64,000 nt of DNA from Sphingobium estronivorans (GCF_008692605.1 NZ_LFCT01000004.1:62001-126000); one strand, 5' to 3'; positions 52,735 to 61,902 are shown, counted from the stretch's first letter. Translations and numbers: made by a program. The notes: a model not told the origin generated them from the sequence alone.

Positions 52735-55700
52735 CGCACAGCCTCCATCATTGCGGCGAAATCCGCGACCGTGCGGTCGCCGCGTATCTCCATCCGGCTG
52801 AGGTCGAAGGGGCAGTCGCCCAGCCTCACCGCGCCCACGCCGCCGCCCAGCGCCAGGCCATAGCCGCATTGCTCGGCCAGCCTGCCGAAGCGGCCGTCCG
52901 TCGCGCCGAAGGGGGAGGCGACGGCGCGCGGCGCCCAGCCGATCCACCGTTCGATCATCGCCCGCGATCGCAGCAATTCGCTTGCCAGTTCGCGGCTCGA
53001 CAGGCCGTCAGCCGCGCGATGCGACGCGAGATGAGAGCCGAAGAAAACCCCCTCCTGCGCCAGTCGCGCGATGGTCGCGGCATCCATCAACGGTGCGGGC
53101 GTCCCGTGCCGGGCATCCCATTGGGATGTGCCGCCGACATGATCGGTCACCAGAAATACCTCCGCCGTCAGGTCGAGTCCCTGAAGGATCGGCCAGGCGT
53201 GATCGGCGAAATTCTGAAATCCATCGTCGAAGGTGATCCAGACCGGCCGGCCGGCGAAGGGCTCGCCATGGGTCAGATGCCATTGGACATGATCCCCCGT
53301 CACCGCATGATAGCCATGCGACCGCAGCCAGCGCATCTGGTCGCGGAAATCCCGGCCCGTCACGCGATAACGCCGCAAGGCATCGGGCCCATCGTCGCTG
53401 ACCGCATGGTACATCAGCACCGGCAGGGTGGGACGGCGCTCGTCCACGGCCTCGGCCCGCAGCGTGGGCGCGCCGTTCCAGATGACCCGCCGCGCCACCG
53501 CCGGGTCCAGCGGCGCCTCCATCGCATGGCTTTCGATCAGGGGCGCGGCAGAGGCCTCTCCCTCCGCCACGCGGCGGAAGCGGTCGACGCGATACAGTTC
53601 GGTCTGGATCGACCGTTCCAGGATCAGGCCGGGCATATCCTCCAGCACCTGCGCGATCACCTTGACGCCGAAGGGATTGGCCCAGTCGAAGCCGGTCCGG
53701 TCGCGGTCGTCGCCGATCATATGGGCATGGGCGGTGACAATGACGCCGCCGGGCGCCAGGGCCGCCGCCAGCCGTGCGGCCACCGCTCGCAATTCAGCGA
53801 CATCGTCCAGATAATAAAGGACTTCGGAACAGACGATCAGGTCCATGTCCTGCGGCAACGGGTCGCGGGACAGATCGAGCACGGCGAAATCGACATTGCC
53901 CCTGCCTTCGCATCGGGCACGGGCACGCGTCACGGCCGGCTCGGCAATATCGGTGGCGGTCAGATGGCCGACCTTCTCCGCCAGCATGGCGGTGAAGCGC
54001 CCCTCGGCACAGGCCAGTTCCAACGCCTTCGCGACCGGACGGTCGGGCAACAGGGACAATTGCAGGCGATATTTTTCCTGCTCATAGGGCGATCCGTAAT
54101 TCCAGGGATCCTCCACTGCGAAATAGCTGTCCCAGAATAGCTTCCGGTCCCCGTCGCGCGCCGCTTCGGCAGGCGGTTGCGAAAGGGCTGGCGCGGCCGG
54201 AGCGGGCCTGGGCGTCTCCAACGCTTCGGCGCGGGCCTCCACCGCCAGCATCGCCAAAGCGTGATTGTGACCGCCGGACGGATATAGTCTGGGCAGGCGG
54301 TCCACCAGCCGCGCGCCTTCCGCTCGTGCCCCTCGCGATTCATCGCCCGTGCCCAGCTTGCGCGCGATCCGCTCCATCCACCGCCCGCCGATGCCGTGCC
54401 GGCTTTCCGCGCGCCGGATGGCGACCGGCGCGGCCAGTGCGCCGATCAAGTCGCCAATGGCCTTGCGCGCCGGATCGGGAAAGCGGCTCTGGTCGACCCA
54501 TTCCAGCAGGTCGAACCGTCCCAGCATGGCGGGTTCGGCAATGGCGGCGACCTTGTCGCCCTGCATGACATAGGCGTAAAGCCGATCCTGCGGGCCGGCG
54601 AGGTCCGTGACCGTGGGCGCATCGGCGGCCATGCGCAGCCCCAATGTCAGGCCCAGCGGACGCGGCGCCGACAGGTCGTCATGACAAAGCAATTTGTGAT
54701 CCAGCGCATAGCGCATCCGCCGTTCCGCGAGGGGATCGGCCCAGGCCTGTCCCATTTCGAGGAACAGCCGATCCAGCGCGCTGCCATAATCGGGCCAACG
54801 CGCCGCCAGCCGGGCCGGCACGGTCCGCAGACTGACCGACAGCGCCTCGACGATCGTGTTGGCAAGCGCCTCCGCCCGGTCGGGCCCGTGGCCGAGCGCG
54901 GCCAAAACCTCCCGGTCGATGAGGCGGTCGTCGCCACCGGTCAGCGCAACCACCATGTTCCACAGGGCGAACCAGGCATAGGCCTCCTCCGGCGAAAGCC
55001 CGCTGGCATCGTCCAGTCCCGCGGCATGGCAGGGCAGGGGATGACGCACGCGCGGATCGGGTCCGAAGGCGCGGAACACCACCTTGCGGCCATCCTCCAG
55101 CATCTGGCGGCTGGCGCGGGTCAGCGATCCGGGGGAGGCGCGATAATAAGCGAAAGGCCGGTCCACCATCAGCCATTGGGCGCCTGCGCGGGAAAGACGT
55201 TGCCACAGATCCCAATCCTCGCAGGTCGGCAGGCTGGTGTCGAAACCGCCTGCGTCCACGACCATCTGCCGGTCGATCATGAGGGAATTGATCGTGACTG
55301 CGCAGGTCCGGGCAAATATGGAAAATGGTGCATCCTGCACCCGTGGATCGACCGCGCCGGCGGTCATCGTCCCATCGGGCATGACCCGCCGATAGCCGCA
55401 ATAGGCAACGCGATAGGCGGGCGCGCTCTCCAGCGCGGCCAGCATCGTCGCCATGAAGGGGGGATCGATCCAGTCGTCCGAATCCAGGAAGCTCATCCAC
55501 TGGCTCCGGGCGAGCGCAATACCGCGATTGCGCGCTGCCGCGGCGCCTTCGCGCGCGCCGGGCACCAACCGGAAACGGCTGTCCTGCGCCGCGCGCCGGG
55601 CCACGATGGCGGCTGTCGCGTCGGTCGACCCGTCATCGACGATCACCGCTTCCCAATCGGCGAAGCTCTGGGCGGCCAGGCTGTCGAGCGCCGCCTCGAT

Positions 55701-55757
55701 CGTCGCTTCCGCATTATAGGCCGGCACGATGACCGACACGCGCGGGGCCTCAGCCAT
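52731..55757 (-). CDS. Trifunctional GT2 / NodS-like methyltransferase / NodB-like polysaccharide deacetylase
   Basis: 1008 aa with three catalytic domains. Residues 1 to about 230: GT2 with VSVIVPAYNAEATI, VDDGSTD, FLDSDDW. About 230 to 530: mostly helical linker. About 545 to 735: SAM methyltransferase of the NodS type, starting WDSYFAVEDPWNYGSPYEQEK, SAM loop ALELACAEGRFT, then VCSEVLYYL. About 775 to 1000: CE4 deacetylase with MYHAVS, ITFDDGFQN (acidic pair) and SHLASH (H-x3-H metal site). The domains match the roles of NodC-type transfer, NodS N-methylation and NodB N-deacetylation. Coupled by overlaps to GT2 genes on both sides. Confidence 0.92.
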   Translation of the reverse strand: MAEAPRVSVIVPAYNAEATIEAALDSLAAQSFADWEAVIVDDGSTDATAAIVARRAAQDSRFRLVPGAREGAAAARNRGIALARSQWMSFLDSDDWIDPPFMATMLAALESAPAYRVAYCGYRRVMPDGTMTAGAVDPRVQDAPFSIFARTCAVTINSLMIDRQMVVDAGGFDTSLPTCEDWDLWQRLSRAGAQWLMVDRPFAYYRASPGSLTRASRQMLEDGRKVVFRAFGPDPRVRHPLPCHAAGLDDASGLSPEEAYAWFALWNMVVALTGGDDRLIDREVLAALGHGPDRAEALANTIVEALSVSLRTVPARLAARWPDYGSALDRLFLEMGQAWADPLAERRMRYALDHKLLCHDDLSAPRPLGLTLGLRMAADAPTVTDLAGPQDRLYAYVMQGDKVAAIAEPAMLGRFDLLEWVDQSRFPDPARKAIGDLIGALAAPVAIRRAESRHGIGGRWMERIARKLGTGDESRGARAEGARLVDRLPRLYPSGGHNHALAMLAVEARAEALETPRPAPAAPALSQPPAEAARDGDRKLFWDSYFAVEDPWNYGSPYEQEKYRLQLSLLPDRPVAKALELACAEGRFTAMLAEKVGHLTATDIAEPAVTRARARCEGRGNVDFAVLDLSRDPLPQDMDLIVCSEVLYYLDDVAELRAVAARLAAALAPGGVIVTAHAHMIGDDRDRTGFDWANPFGVKVIAQVLEDMPGLILERSIQTELYRVDRFRRVAEGEASAAPLIESHAMEAPLDPAVARRVIWNGAPTLRAEAVDERRPTLPVLMYHAVSDDGPDALRRYRVTGRDFRDQMRWLRSHGYHAVTGDHVQWHLTHGEPFAGRPVWITFDDGFQNFADHAWPILQGLDLTAEVFLVTDHVGGTSQWDARHGTPAPLMDAATIARLAQEGVFFGSHLASHRAADGLSSRELASELLRSRAMIERWIGWAPRAVASPFGATDGRFGRLAEQCGYGLALGGGVGAVRLGDCPFDLSRMEIRGDRTVADFAAMMEAVR

Positions 55758-56898
55758 GGGGGCGCTTCTGCCGCCAGTAGAAGAGGAGGCCGGCGAAATA
55801 GCCGGTGACTTCCTGCTTCAGAAAGCGGTCCTCGATGGTTCGGCCCTGCCGCAGCCGCCGCCATATCCGCCCCGCATACCAGCGCGGCATCCGCCACAGC
55901 GCCTGCCGCAGGTTGCAGCGCAGCCCGGTGCGTTCGTTCTGCACCATCAGCGCCGCCGCATGGCCCCGCATATAGGAATAGATCTGGTGCGACAGTCCCT
56001 CCATCGCCCGGCGATGAAAGTGAAAGGCAATGGCCGTGGGTTCGTAACGGCAATCGATCCCTGCCGCGAGCAGACGGTACCAATATTCGGAATCGCCCGA
56101 ACAGCCGGCCTGCCCGACATCCAGCCGCTCGTCGAAATAGCCGACCCGGTCGAAAACATCGCGGCGGAAGGCCATGCTGGCCCCGGCGCCCACCTTCCAC
56201 GCGGGGAAAACGACCTGTGCGGAGGTCGCCGCGAAGTCGGCGGCGCGAAAATCGATCCGATCATAGCCCTGACCGAAGCTCCAATAGCTTTCGAAATGGC
56301 GTTGCGCCGCCGTTTCCAGCTCGCCCGGCAGCACCAGGCCGGTCACCGCGCCGATGGACGGCTCATCGAAGGCCGCCAGCAGATGCTCCAGCCATTGCGG
56401 GTGCAGCAGCACATCGTCGTCCGTATAGGCGATGATGTCGGCGGTGGCGCGCAGGGCGCCGGTGTTGCGGGCAAAGTCCAGCCCCGGCCGGTCCTCCCGC
56501 ACATAGACGACGCCGGCCTCCAGCGCGACTTCGCGGGTGCGTCCGTCGCGCGAGGCATTGTCGACGACAACGATCTCCGCTGGGGTCACGCTCTGCTGCG
56601 GCAGCGAAGCGAGGCAGCGCCGCAGTTCGTCCGGCCGGTCGCGGGTGCAGATGACCACGCTGACGCTGAGCGGCGGCAGGGTGGCGTGAGGCGTGGGCGG
56701 CGTCCCCGCCTCCATGCGCTTTTCCCGCCCGTCGTCCAGCCGCAGCACATGGCCGACCGCATAGCCCGAACGCCAGAAAACGGTCATGGCTTCGCCTTCC
56801 GCGGGGTGCGAAGCGGCGCCGTTCCGATCAAGATCGATATGTTTTACGCCTTGCAGGTTCGATAGGCCCGGCAAGGATTGTGCGGGAAGATATGACAC
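55750..56898 (-). CDS. Glycosyltransferase family 2
   Basis: 382 aa. The N-terminal about 60 residues are an extra region with VFWRSGYAVGHV; the GT-A domain follows with VSVVICTRDRPDEL, VVVDNAS, AYTDDDVLL and the acceptor motif GDSEYWYRLLAAG. The C-terminal part, WYAGRIWRRL and EVTGYFAGLLFYW, is amphipathic and could bind membrane. Its stop overlaps the start of the trifunctional gene by 8 bases. It is the first gene of the minus-strand operon 56898 to 49880 (four genes). Confidence 0.9.
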   Translation of the reverse strand: MSYLPAQSLPGLSNLQGVKHIDLDRNGAASHPAEGEAMTVFWRSGYAVGHVLRLDDGREKRMEAGTPPTPHATLPPLSVSVVICTRDRPDELRRCLASLPQQSVTPAEIVVVDNASRDGRTREVALEAGVVYVREDRPGLDFARNTGALRATADIIAYTDDDVLLHPQWLEHLLAAFDEPSIGAVTGLVLPGELETAAQRHFESYWSFGQGYDRIDFRAADFAATSAQVVFPAWKVGAGASMAFRRDVFDRVGYFDERLDVGQAGCSGDSEYWYRLLAAGIDCRYEPTAIAFHFHRRAMEGLSHQIYSYMRGHAAALMVQNERTGLRCNLRQALWRMPRWYAGRIWRRLRQGRTIEDRFLKQEVTGYFAGLLFYWRQKRPHG

Positions 56899-56989
56899 GA
56901 TAGCCTGACCGTTATTGCCCCTGACCCGTTCGACGGGATTTTTTGTTCAATGCAGCAAAAGCACGCCAGTCGCAACTATTGCCATAGGC

Positions 56990-57925
56990 ATGACTATGAC
57001 AATGATGATGAATATTGAGTATAAACAGGATCGAATTGGGCCGGCGCGCCGGTTTTTTTCGATCGCCATGCTTTTTGGCCTGTGGTTCGCGCCTTTGCCC
57101 GCCATTGCGCGGGACGGCGCCCGCCCCGACAGGATCGAGCAGCCCGAAAAGATCGGCGTGGGCACCTGGCCGCTTCATGGCGAGGCGCGGATGATCCGCG
57201 ACATCGACCGGCTCGGCGCGCGCTGGTTTTATAGCTGGACGAAGCGTGCCCCCCAATCGGACAGGCGCTTCGTGCCGATGCATTGGGGACGGCAGGACAG
57301 CGCCGGGCAAACCCATGCCGTCATGCTGGCGTTCAACGAACCCGATGAGCCGAAACAGGCCGCCATGACGGTGGAGGAGGCGCTCGCCCAATGGCCGCGC
57401 CTGATGGCGGCCGCCCGTCGCCTGTCGTCCCCCGCCACGTCGCGCGAACAGACGCTGGGCGCGCAGTCATGGCTCGGACGCTTCATGGCGGAGGCGGAGA
57501 GGCGGAGCTATCGCGTCGATTTCATCGCGGTCCATTATTATACGCAGGACCCGGACATCGGCCTGTTCAAACGCTTTCTGGAGCAGGTCCATGCCCAATA
57601 TGGCCGCCCCGTCTGGGTCACCGAATGGGCGCTGGCGGACTGGGACAGGCCGGATCGCTTTTCCGCCGCCCAGCAGCAGGCCTTTTTCGAAGGGGCGGTC
57701 CAGATGATGGACGATCTCGACTTCGTGGAGCGCCATGCCTGGTTCGGAACCTATGCGGGTCTCGACAATCTCGACCTGGGATCGGCGCTGCTGACCCGCG
57801 ACGGCCGGCTGACCCCGCTTGGCGATGCGTTCCGCGCCGCCGCGCAGGGCAGCCTCAAGGGGCCGGAATGCGTGTCCGAACCGAAAGACGCAGCGTCGGG
57901 ATCCGTGTCACCAGCCCCCTGCTGA
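56990..57925 (+). CDS. Exported Asl1-like / GH128-type glycoside hydrolase
   Basis: About 311 aa. Signal peptide after a polar start (FFSIAMLFGLWFAPLPAIA). The catalytic domain shows GVGTWPLHGE, YSWTKRAP, a LAFNEPDEP motif with the likely acid/base Glu, FIAVHYYTQD and WVTEWALADW with the likely nucleophile Glu. This is the pattern of the Glyco_hydro_cc/GH128 clan (beta-1,3-glucanases and relatives). It may trim the polymer during export. Several Met codons near 56990 to 57008 make the start uncertain. The 3' end overlaps the convergent acyltransferase gene by 71 bases. Confidence 0.8.
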   Translation: MTMTMMMNIEYKQDRIGPARRFFSIAMLFGLWFAPLPAIARDGARPDRIEQPEKIGVGTWPLHGEARMIRDIDRLGARWFYSWTKRAPQSDRRFVPMHWGRQDSAGQTHAVMLAFNEPDEPKQAAMTVEEALAQWPRLMAAARRLSSPATSREQTLGAQSWLGRFMAEAERRSYRVDFIAVHYYTQDPDIGLFKRFLEQVHAQYGRPVWVTEWALADWDRPDRFSAAQQQAFFEGAVQMMDDLDFVERHAWFGTYAGLDNLDLGSALLTRDGRLTPLGDAFRAAAQGSLKGPECVSEPKDAASGSVSPAPC

Positions 57926-58961
57926 GGCTGAAGCACAGCGCGATGGCCCGGTCGAGCATCGGCCGCAGCAAATGGAACAGCAAGGCATGGATCGGCGCGT
58001 TGAGCAGCAGGACCGCAGCCAGCAGCAGATGCCTCTCCTGATTGGCCAGCGCGCCGATCAGCAAGGGATAGAAAGCGGTGATGACCCATCCGTGCAGCAG
58101 CAGGAATTGCAGCGAGTAGCGACCGAACCAACGGGCGATGCGCCGGGGCCAGACCGGCCGGTCAAGCCGGGACACCCAGAGCAGAAACAGCAGGAAGCCC
58201 ACCTCCTGCACCAACGCCAGCGGGATGAAGCCCGCCGTGCCCACCATGGGATAGGGCAGGAAGTTCAGATTGCAGGTCCAGCACAGCCCGCTGCGCCAGA
58301 GATCCGGTCCATTGAACCACGCCGCCGCCAGCGACAGCAACAACCCGCCCGCGCCCGTTATGGCGGGCACTTGCCAAGAGCGCGAAAGGCGCATGCCCAT
58401 CAGGAAGAACAGGCCGGCAAACGGCCAGTTGCGCCATTCGTAAAGATTATAGGGCCAGTGGCGGCTTTCCCCATAGGCGATCACGATCGCGATCGCCGTG
58501 ACTGCCGCCGCAAAGCCGATCCTGCTCCGTTCGAACAGATAGGCGAGGGGGCGGATGACCGCGAGCACGACGAAGAACCAGGCCACGAACGTCGAATAGC
58601 CGGTGCCGTGCAGGATCGGGCGGACCAATGTGCGCAGCAGATCGTGCAGGGTCGCCGGCGGCCCATAGATCAGCGCATTCAAAGCGAAGCCGCCGAAATG
58701 CGACAGCACCGCCAGCAAGAGCAGCATGACCGACTGCATCGCGACGGACTCGACCGTTCGTCGCTTCAGACCCCTCGCCCCCATGCCGCCCAGGAAGAAA
58801 AAGGCCGACACATGCCCAGCCAGCAGCTTGATCTGCAGCAGTGACGCGGAAAAAGCGGAGGGATCGGGCGCCAGCTTCAACAGCGCGAACAGGATATGCA
58901 GGTGAAACACGCCCAGCAAGACATAGCCGCGCGCGGCATCGGCTCGGGCGTCGAGTGTCAT
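57855..58961 (-). CDS. Acyltransferase-3 family membrane protein
   Basis: 368 aa with about 10 hydrophobic helices. The early HLHILFALLK, the FFFLGGMGARG loop, the helix with WFFVVLAVIRPLAYLF, and the late WFGRYSLQFLLLHGWVI fit the OafA/NodX/OpgC branch of integral membrane acyltransferases, which O-acylate glycans at the membrane. The conserved His at the start of the family pattern is placed as in other members. It follows the ketosynthase gene by 9 bases, so both are in one transcript with the acyl carrier protein gene. Confidence 0.82.
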   Translation of the reverse strand: MTLDARADAARGYVLLGVFHLHILFALLKLAPDPSAFSASLLQIKLLAGHVSAFFFLGGMGARGLKRRTVESVAMQSVMLLLLAVLSHFGGFALNALIYGPPATLHDLLRTLVRPILHGTGYSTFVAWFFVVLAVIRPLAYLFERSRIGFAAAVTAIAIVIAYGESRHWPYNLYEWRNWPFAGLFFLMGMRLSRSWQVPAITGAGGLLLSLAAAWFNGPDLWRSGLCWTCNLNFLPYPMVGTAGFIPLALVQEVGFLLFLLWVSRLDRPVWPRRIARWFGRYSLQFLLLHGWVITAFYPLLIGALANQERHLLLAAVLLLNAPIHALLFHLLRPMLDRAIALCFSLSRGLVTRIPTLRLSVRTRIPAP

Positions 58962-58970
58962 GGCCGGCGA

Positions 58971-60188
58971 TCAGTCCGGCGATCCGGCCGCCGAAAATGC
59001 CAGCACCGCATTCAAGCCGCCAAAGGCGAAGCTGTTGGACAGGGCGTGGCGAACGGGCGTGCGGCGCGCGCCTTCGGCCACGAAGTCCAGCCCCAGCGCG
59101 GGGTCCGGGTCCGTGCAGTTCGCGGTCGGCGGCACCAATTGTTCCTGTAGCGCCTTGACCGTCATCACCGCTTCCAGCGCGCCGGCAGCGCCCAGGCTGT
59201 GCCCCAGCACCGCCTTCACCGACGACACCAGCGGCAGCGGCGCGCCATCGAACACGGCCCGGATGACCGCGCTTTCCACCTCGTCGTTCATCGCGGTCCC
59301 GGTGCCATGGGCATTGACATAGTCGATGTCGGCGGGGCTGAGGCGGGCGTCCGCCAGTGCGGCCCGCATCGCCTCCATCGTGCTCTCCGCATTGGGGGAG
59401 GTCAGGTCGGCGGCGTCCGCATTTGCGCCGAAGCCCGTCAGTTCGGCCAAGATGGTCGCACCCCGCGCCCGGGCATGGTCCCATTCCTCCAGGATCAGCG
59501 TTGCCGCGCCTTCGCCGATCACGAGGCCCGAACGGTTGCGGGAAAAGGGACGGCAGGTGTCGGCGGACAGGACGCGCAGCGCCTCCCACCCGACCATCGT
59601 GCCGGCGGTGATGCAAGCCTCCGCGCCGCCCGCGACCGCGATCTTCGCTTCGCCCGAGCGCACCATTTTGAACGCCAGCCCCAGCGCATGGGCACCCGAG
59701 GCGCAGGCGCTGGCGACGGCCAGCGCCATGCCGCGCAAGCCCAGATCCATCGTGATCTGGCTGGCGGGAGCGTTCGTCATCAGCTTGGGTATGGAAAAAG
59801 GATGCACCCTGGGCTTGCCCTCGCCATAGAGCCGGGCGAAATTATCGTCCAGCGTCTGCATGCCGCCGACGCCGACGCCGATGATCGTCGGCGCCTGGCG
59901 CAGCGCCGGGTCATCCCGATCGATGCCGCTATGCGCCAGCGCCTCGCGCGCGGTGATGACCGCGAATTGCGAAACGCGGTCGAGCATCGCCAACTGCCGG
60001 GCAGGGAAATGATCGGCGGGATCATAATCCTTCACCTGCGCCGCAATGGGGCAGGTGACGAGATCGCCTCGCTCGATATCGATCGGGCCGATGCCGCTCT
60101 CGCCCGCAGCGACGGCGCGCCAGCTTTCCGGCGCCGTCTTGCCCACGGGCGTGATCGCGCCCAGTCCGGTGATGGCGACGCGCTTCAT
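58971..60188 (-). CDS. Beta-ketoacyl-ACP synthase (KAS II/NodE-like)
   Basis: 405 aa, thiolase fold. The catalytic triad is complete: Cys162 in ASACASG, His294 in NAHGTGTAMND and His330 in VLGHSLGAAG. The pattern is FabF-like. It elongates an acyl chain on an acyl carrier protein. Because its own carrier protein gene overlaps its start by ATGA and an acyltransferase gene follows, it probably makes a dedicated acyl group for a glycan, the arrangement of NodE/NodF. It is not the housekeeping fatty-acid gene, whose context is fabF-acpP-fabG/mltG. Confidence 0.9.
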   Translation of the reverse strand: MKRVAITGLGAITPVGKTAPESWRAVAAGESGIGPIDIERGDLVTCPIAAQVKDYDPADHFPARQLAMLDRVSQFAVITAREALAHSGIDRDDPALRQAPTIIGVGVGGMQTLDDNFARLYGEGKPRVHPFSIPKLMTNAPASQITMDLGLRGMALAVASACASGAHALGLAFKMVRSGEAKIAVAGGAEACITAGTMVGWEALRVLSADTCRPFSRNRSGLVIGEGAATLILEEWDHARARGATILAELTGFGANADAADLTSPNAESTMEAMRAALADARLSPADIDYVNAHGTGTAMNDEVESAVIRAVFDGAPLPLVSSVKAVLGHSLGAAGALEAVMTVKALQEQLVPPTANCTDPDPALGLDFVAEGARRTPVRHALSNSFAFGGLNAVLAFSAAGSPD

Positions 60189-60442
60189 CTGCTCTGGCGT
60201 TTCGCCAACGCATCTTCGACGACCGTGACGATATCGCCTACCGTCCGCAACTGCACCGAATCCCCGACATTGGCATTGAACGGTATGTCGATGCCGAACT
60301 CTTCTTCGATGGCGAAGACCGTTTCGATCACATCTAGCGACTCATAGCCCGCCTCGGCAAGATCGCTATTGTCATCGAGCGATGCAGGATCGCGGCCGAT
60401 CTGCTTGCCCACGATCGCCTTGACCCGTTCCAGAACAGACAT
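60185..60442 (-). CDS. Acyl carrier protein (dedicated)
   Basis: About 84 to 85 aa. The phosphopantetheine attachment Ser35 lies in GYESLDVIE, an E-S-L variant of the usual D-S-L. VKAIVGKQIGRDPASL and EEFGIDIPFN are typical carrier-protein helices. The start at 60442 has a GGGGGG site seven bases upstream; a frame to 60457 is five codons longer. It overlaps the ketosynthase gene by 4 bases and is probably the first gene of a carrier-synthase-acyltransferase operon. Confidence 0.93.
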   Translation of the reverse strand: MSVLERVKAIVGKQIGRDPASLDDNSDLAEAGYESLDVIETVFAIEEEFGIDIPFNANVGDSVQLRTVGDIVTVVEDALAKRQSR

Positions 60443-60557
60443 GACATTACCCCCCAATGCGACGGCGCGCCAATATTCACCTTCGCAATTGCAGCATGCC
60501 GATTAAAATCTGGCCGTACAAGCAAGGAATTATATCGTCGGTTATACAAGATGATGA

Positions 60558-61901
60558 TTAATTCTCGCGGAAAGCCCGGTTGAACTGGTCGCGAAGTGGC
60601 TTGGTGATATAGGAAAGCAGCGACCGTTTCTCCGTCTGGACGAAACATTCGACGGGCATCCCCGGTTTGAGTTGCAATGTTCCCAACCGGCGCAATTGCT
60701 GTTCGTCAATTTCCACTTCCGCCTTGTAGAAGCTGTTGCCGGTCCGGTCGTCGACCGTTCTTTCGGGCGCGATCCGCGCCACCGTGCCGCTCAGTTCGGG
60801 CGTGGACTGGAGGTTGAAGGCGGTGAAGCGGGCCACGGCCTTCTGCCCCAGATGCAATTGATCGATGTCATAGGGGCTGATGTGGATTTCGATGGTCAAC
60901 CGGTCGGAATCGGGCACGATCTGCATGATCGTCTGCATCGGCGGCACGACCCCGCCCACGGTCGAATAGCTCAGCTTGTCGACGATCCCGGCATAGGGCG
61001 CGCGCAGCAGGCTGCGGTCATAGCTGTCCCCGGCGGTGACGGACCGGATTTCCTGATCGTTGAGCCGGGACTGCACATCGGCCAGCAGATTGCCCGCTTC
61101 GGCCCGTGCCGCCTGATCCGCCTGGATCGATTGCTGCCGCAATTCCGCGATCCGCGCCCGGCTCTGCGCGATCTGCGCACCCAGCGAGGCTTCCGTGCCT
61201 TCCAGATCCGCCGCGGTGCGCTCCAACTGATTGAGGCGCGAGATGGTGACGAGCTTGCGTTCGTAGAGCGACTTCACGCCCTCCCGCTCCGGGGCGATGA
61301 GCTGCGATTGCTTGTTGGCGGCCGCAGCCTGCGCCTGCAAGGCACGGATTTCCTCGCCCGCCTGCCGGATGCGCTCGGCATATTGCGCCTGTTCCCCGGC
61401 ACGGGCGCGCCGCCGGGCTTCGAACAATTGCATTTCCTGCGCCATCGCCAGCCGGGCGGCGGGCGTCGGGTTGCGCGTCATCTCGGCCGGGAAGCCGAGC
61501 GCCGGCCGCCCGTCGCGCTCGGCCGTCAGGCGCACGCGCGCGGCGAGCAGCTGGTCCACGCTGTCGCCCATGCGGGCCGCGCTGGTGGCCGACACGGTGC
61601 TGTCCAGCCGCATCAGCTTCTGTCCCTTCTGCACCCGGTCGCCTTCCTTGACGAACATTTCGGCGATGACGCCGCCATTGGGATGGGCGATCTGCTTGAC
61701 GCGGCTCTCGACCGTCACCTCGCCCTGGCCGATCACCGCGCCGCGCGTCTGGATGACCGCCGCCAGCAGGAACAGGCACAGGAACAGCGCGGCGACCGCG
61801 ATCAGGCTGATGCGGACGCTGCGGCGCAGGGCGACCTCGGGATGGGCGAACAATTCCGCCTCGTCATCCGCGACGAAGGTGCTGGGCAACTGGTAATTCA
61901 T
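60558..61901 (-). CDS. HlyD-family membrane fusion protein of type I secretion
   Basis: 447 aa. One N-terminal helix (ISLIAVAALFLCLFLLAAV), a lipoyl-like half RVKQIAHPNGGVIAEMFVKEGD, long coiled-coil helices (about 120 to 290, Arg/Gln/Glu-rich), the second lipoyl half LLRAPYAGIVDKLSYSTVGG and a C-terminal beta domain. This is the PrtE/LapC type adaptor that links the ABC exporter to TolC. The start lies at 61901, with a GGAG ribosome site, and follows the ABC stop without overlap. It is the only adaptor in the window and may also serve the ABC protein at 38.6 kb. Confidence 0.92.
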   Translation of the reverse strand: MNYQLPSTFVADDEAELFAHPEVALRRSVRISLIAVAALFLCLFLLAAVIQTRGAVIGQGEVTVESRVKQIAHPNGGVIAEMFVKEGDRVQKGQKLMRLDSTVSATSAARMGDSVDQLLAARVRLTAERDGRPALGFPAEMTRNPTPAARLAMAQEMQLFEARRRARAGEQAQYAERIRQAGEEIRALQAQAAAANKQSQLIAPEREGVKSLYERKLVTISRLNQLERTAADLEGTEASLGAQIAQSRARIAELRQQSIQADQAARAEAGNLLADVQSRLNDQEIRSVTAGDSYDRSLLRAPYAGIVDKLSYSTVGGVVPPMQTIMQIVPDSDRLTIEIHISPYDIDQLHLGQKAVARFTAFNLQSTPELSGTVARIAPERTVDDRTGNSFYKAEVEIDEQQLRRLGTLQLKPGMPVECFVQTEKRSLLSYITKPLRDQFNRAFREN

Positions 61902-61902
61902 C

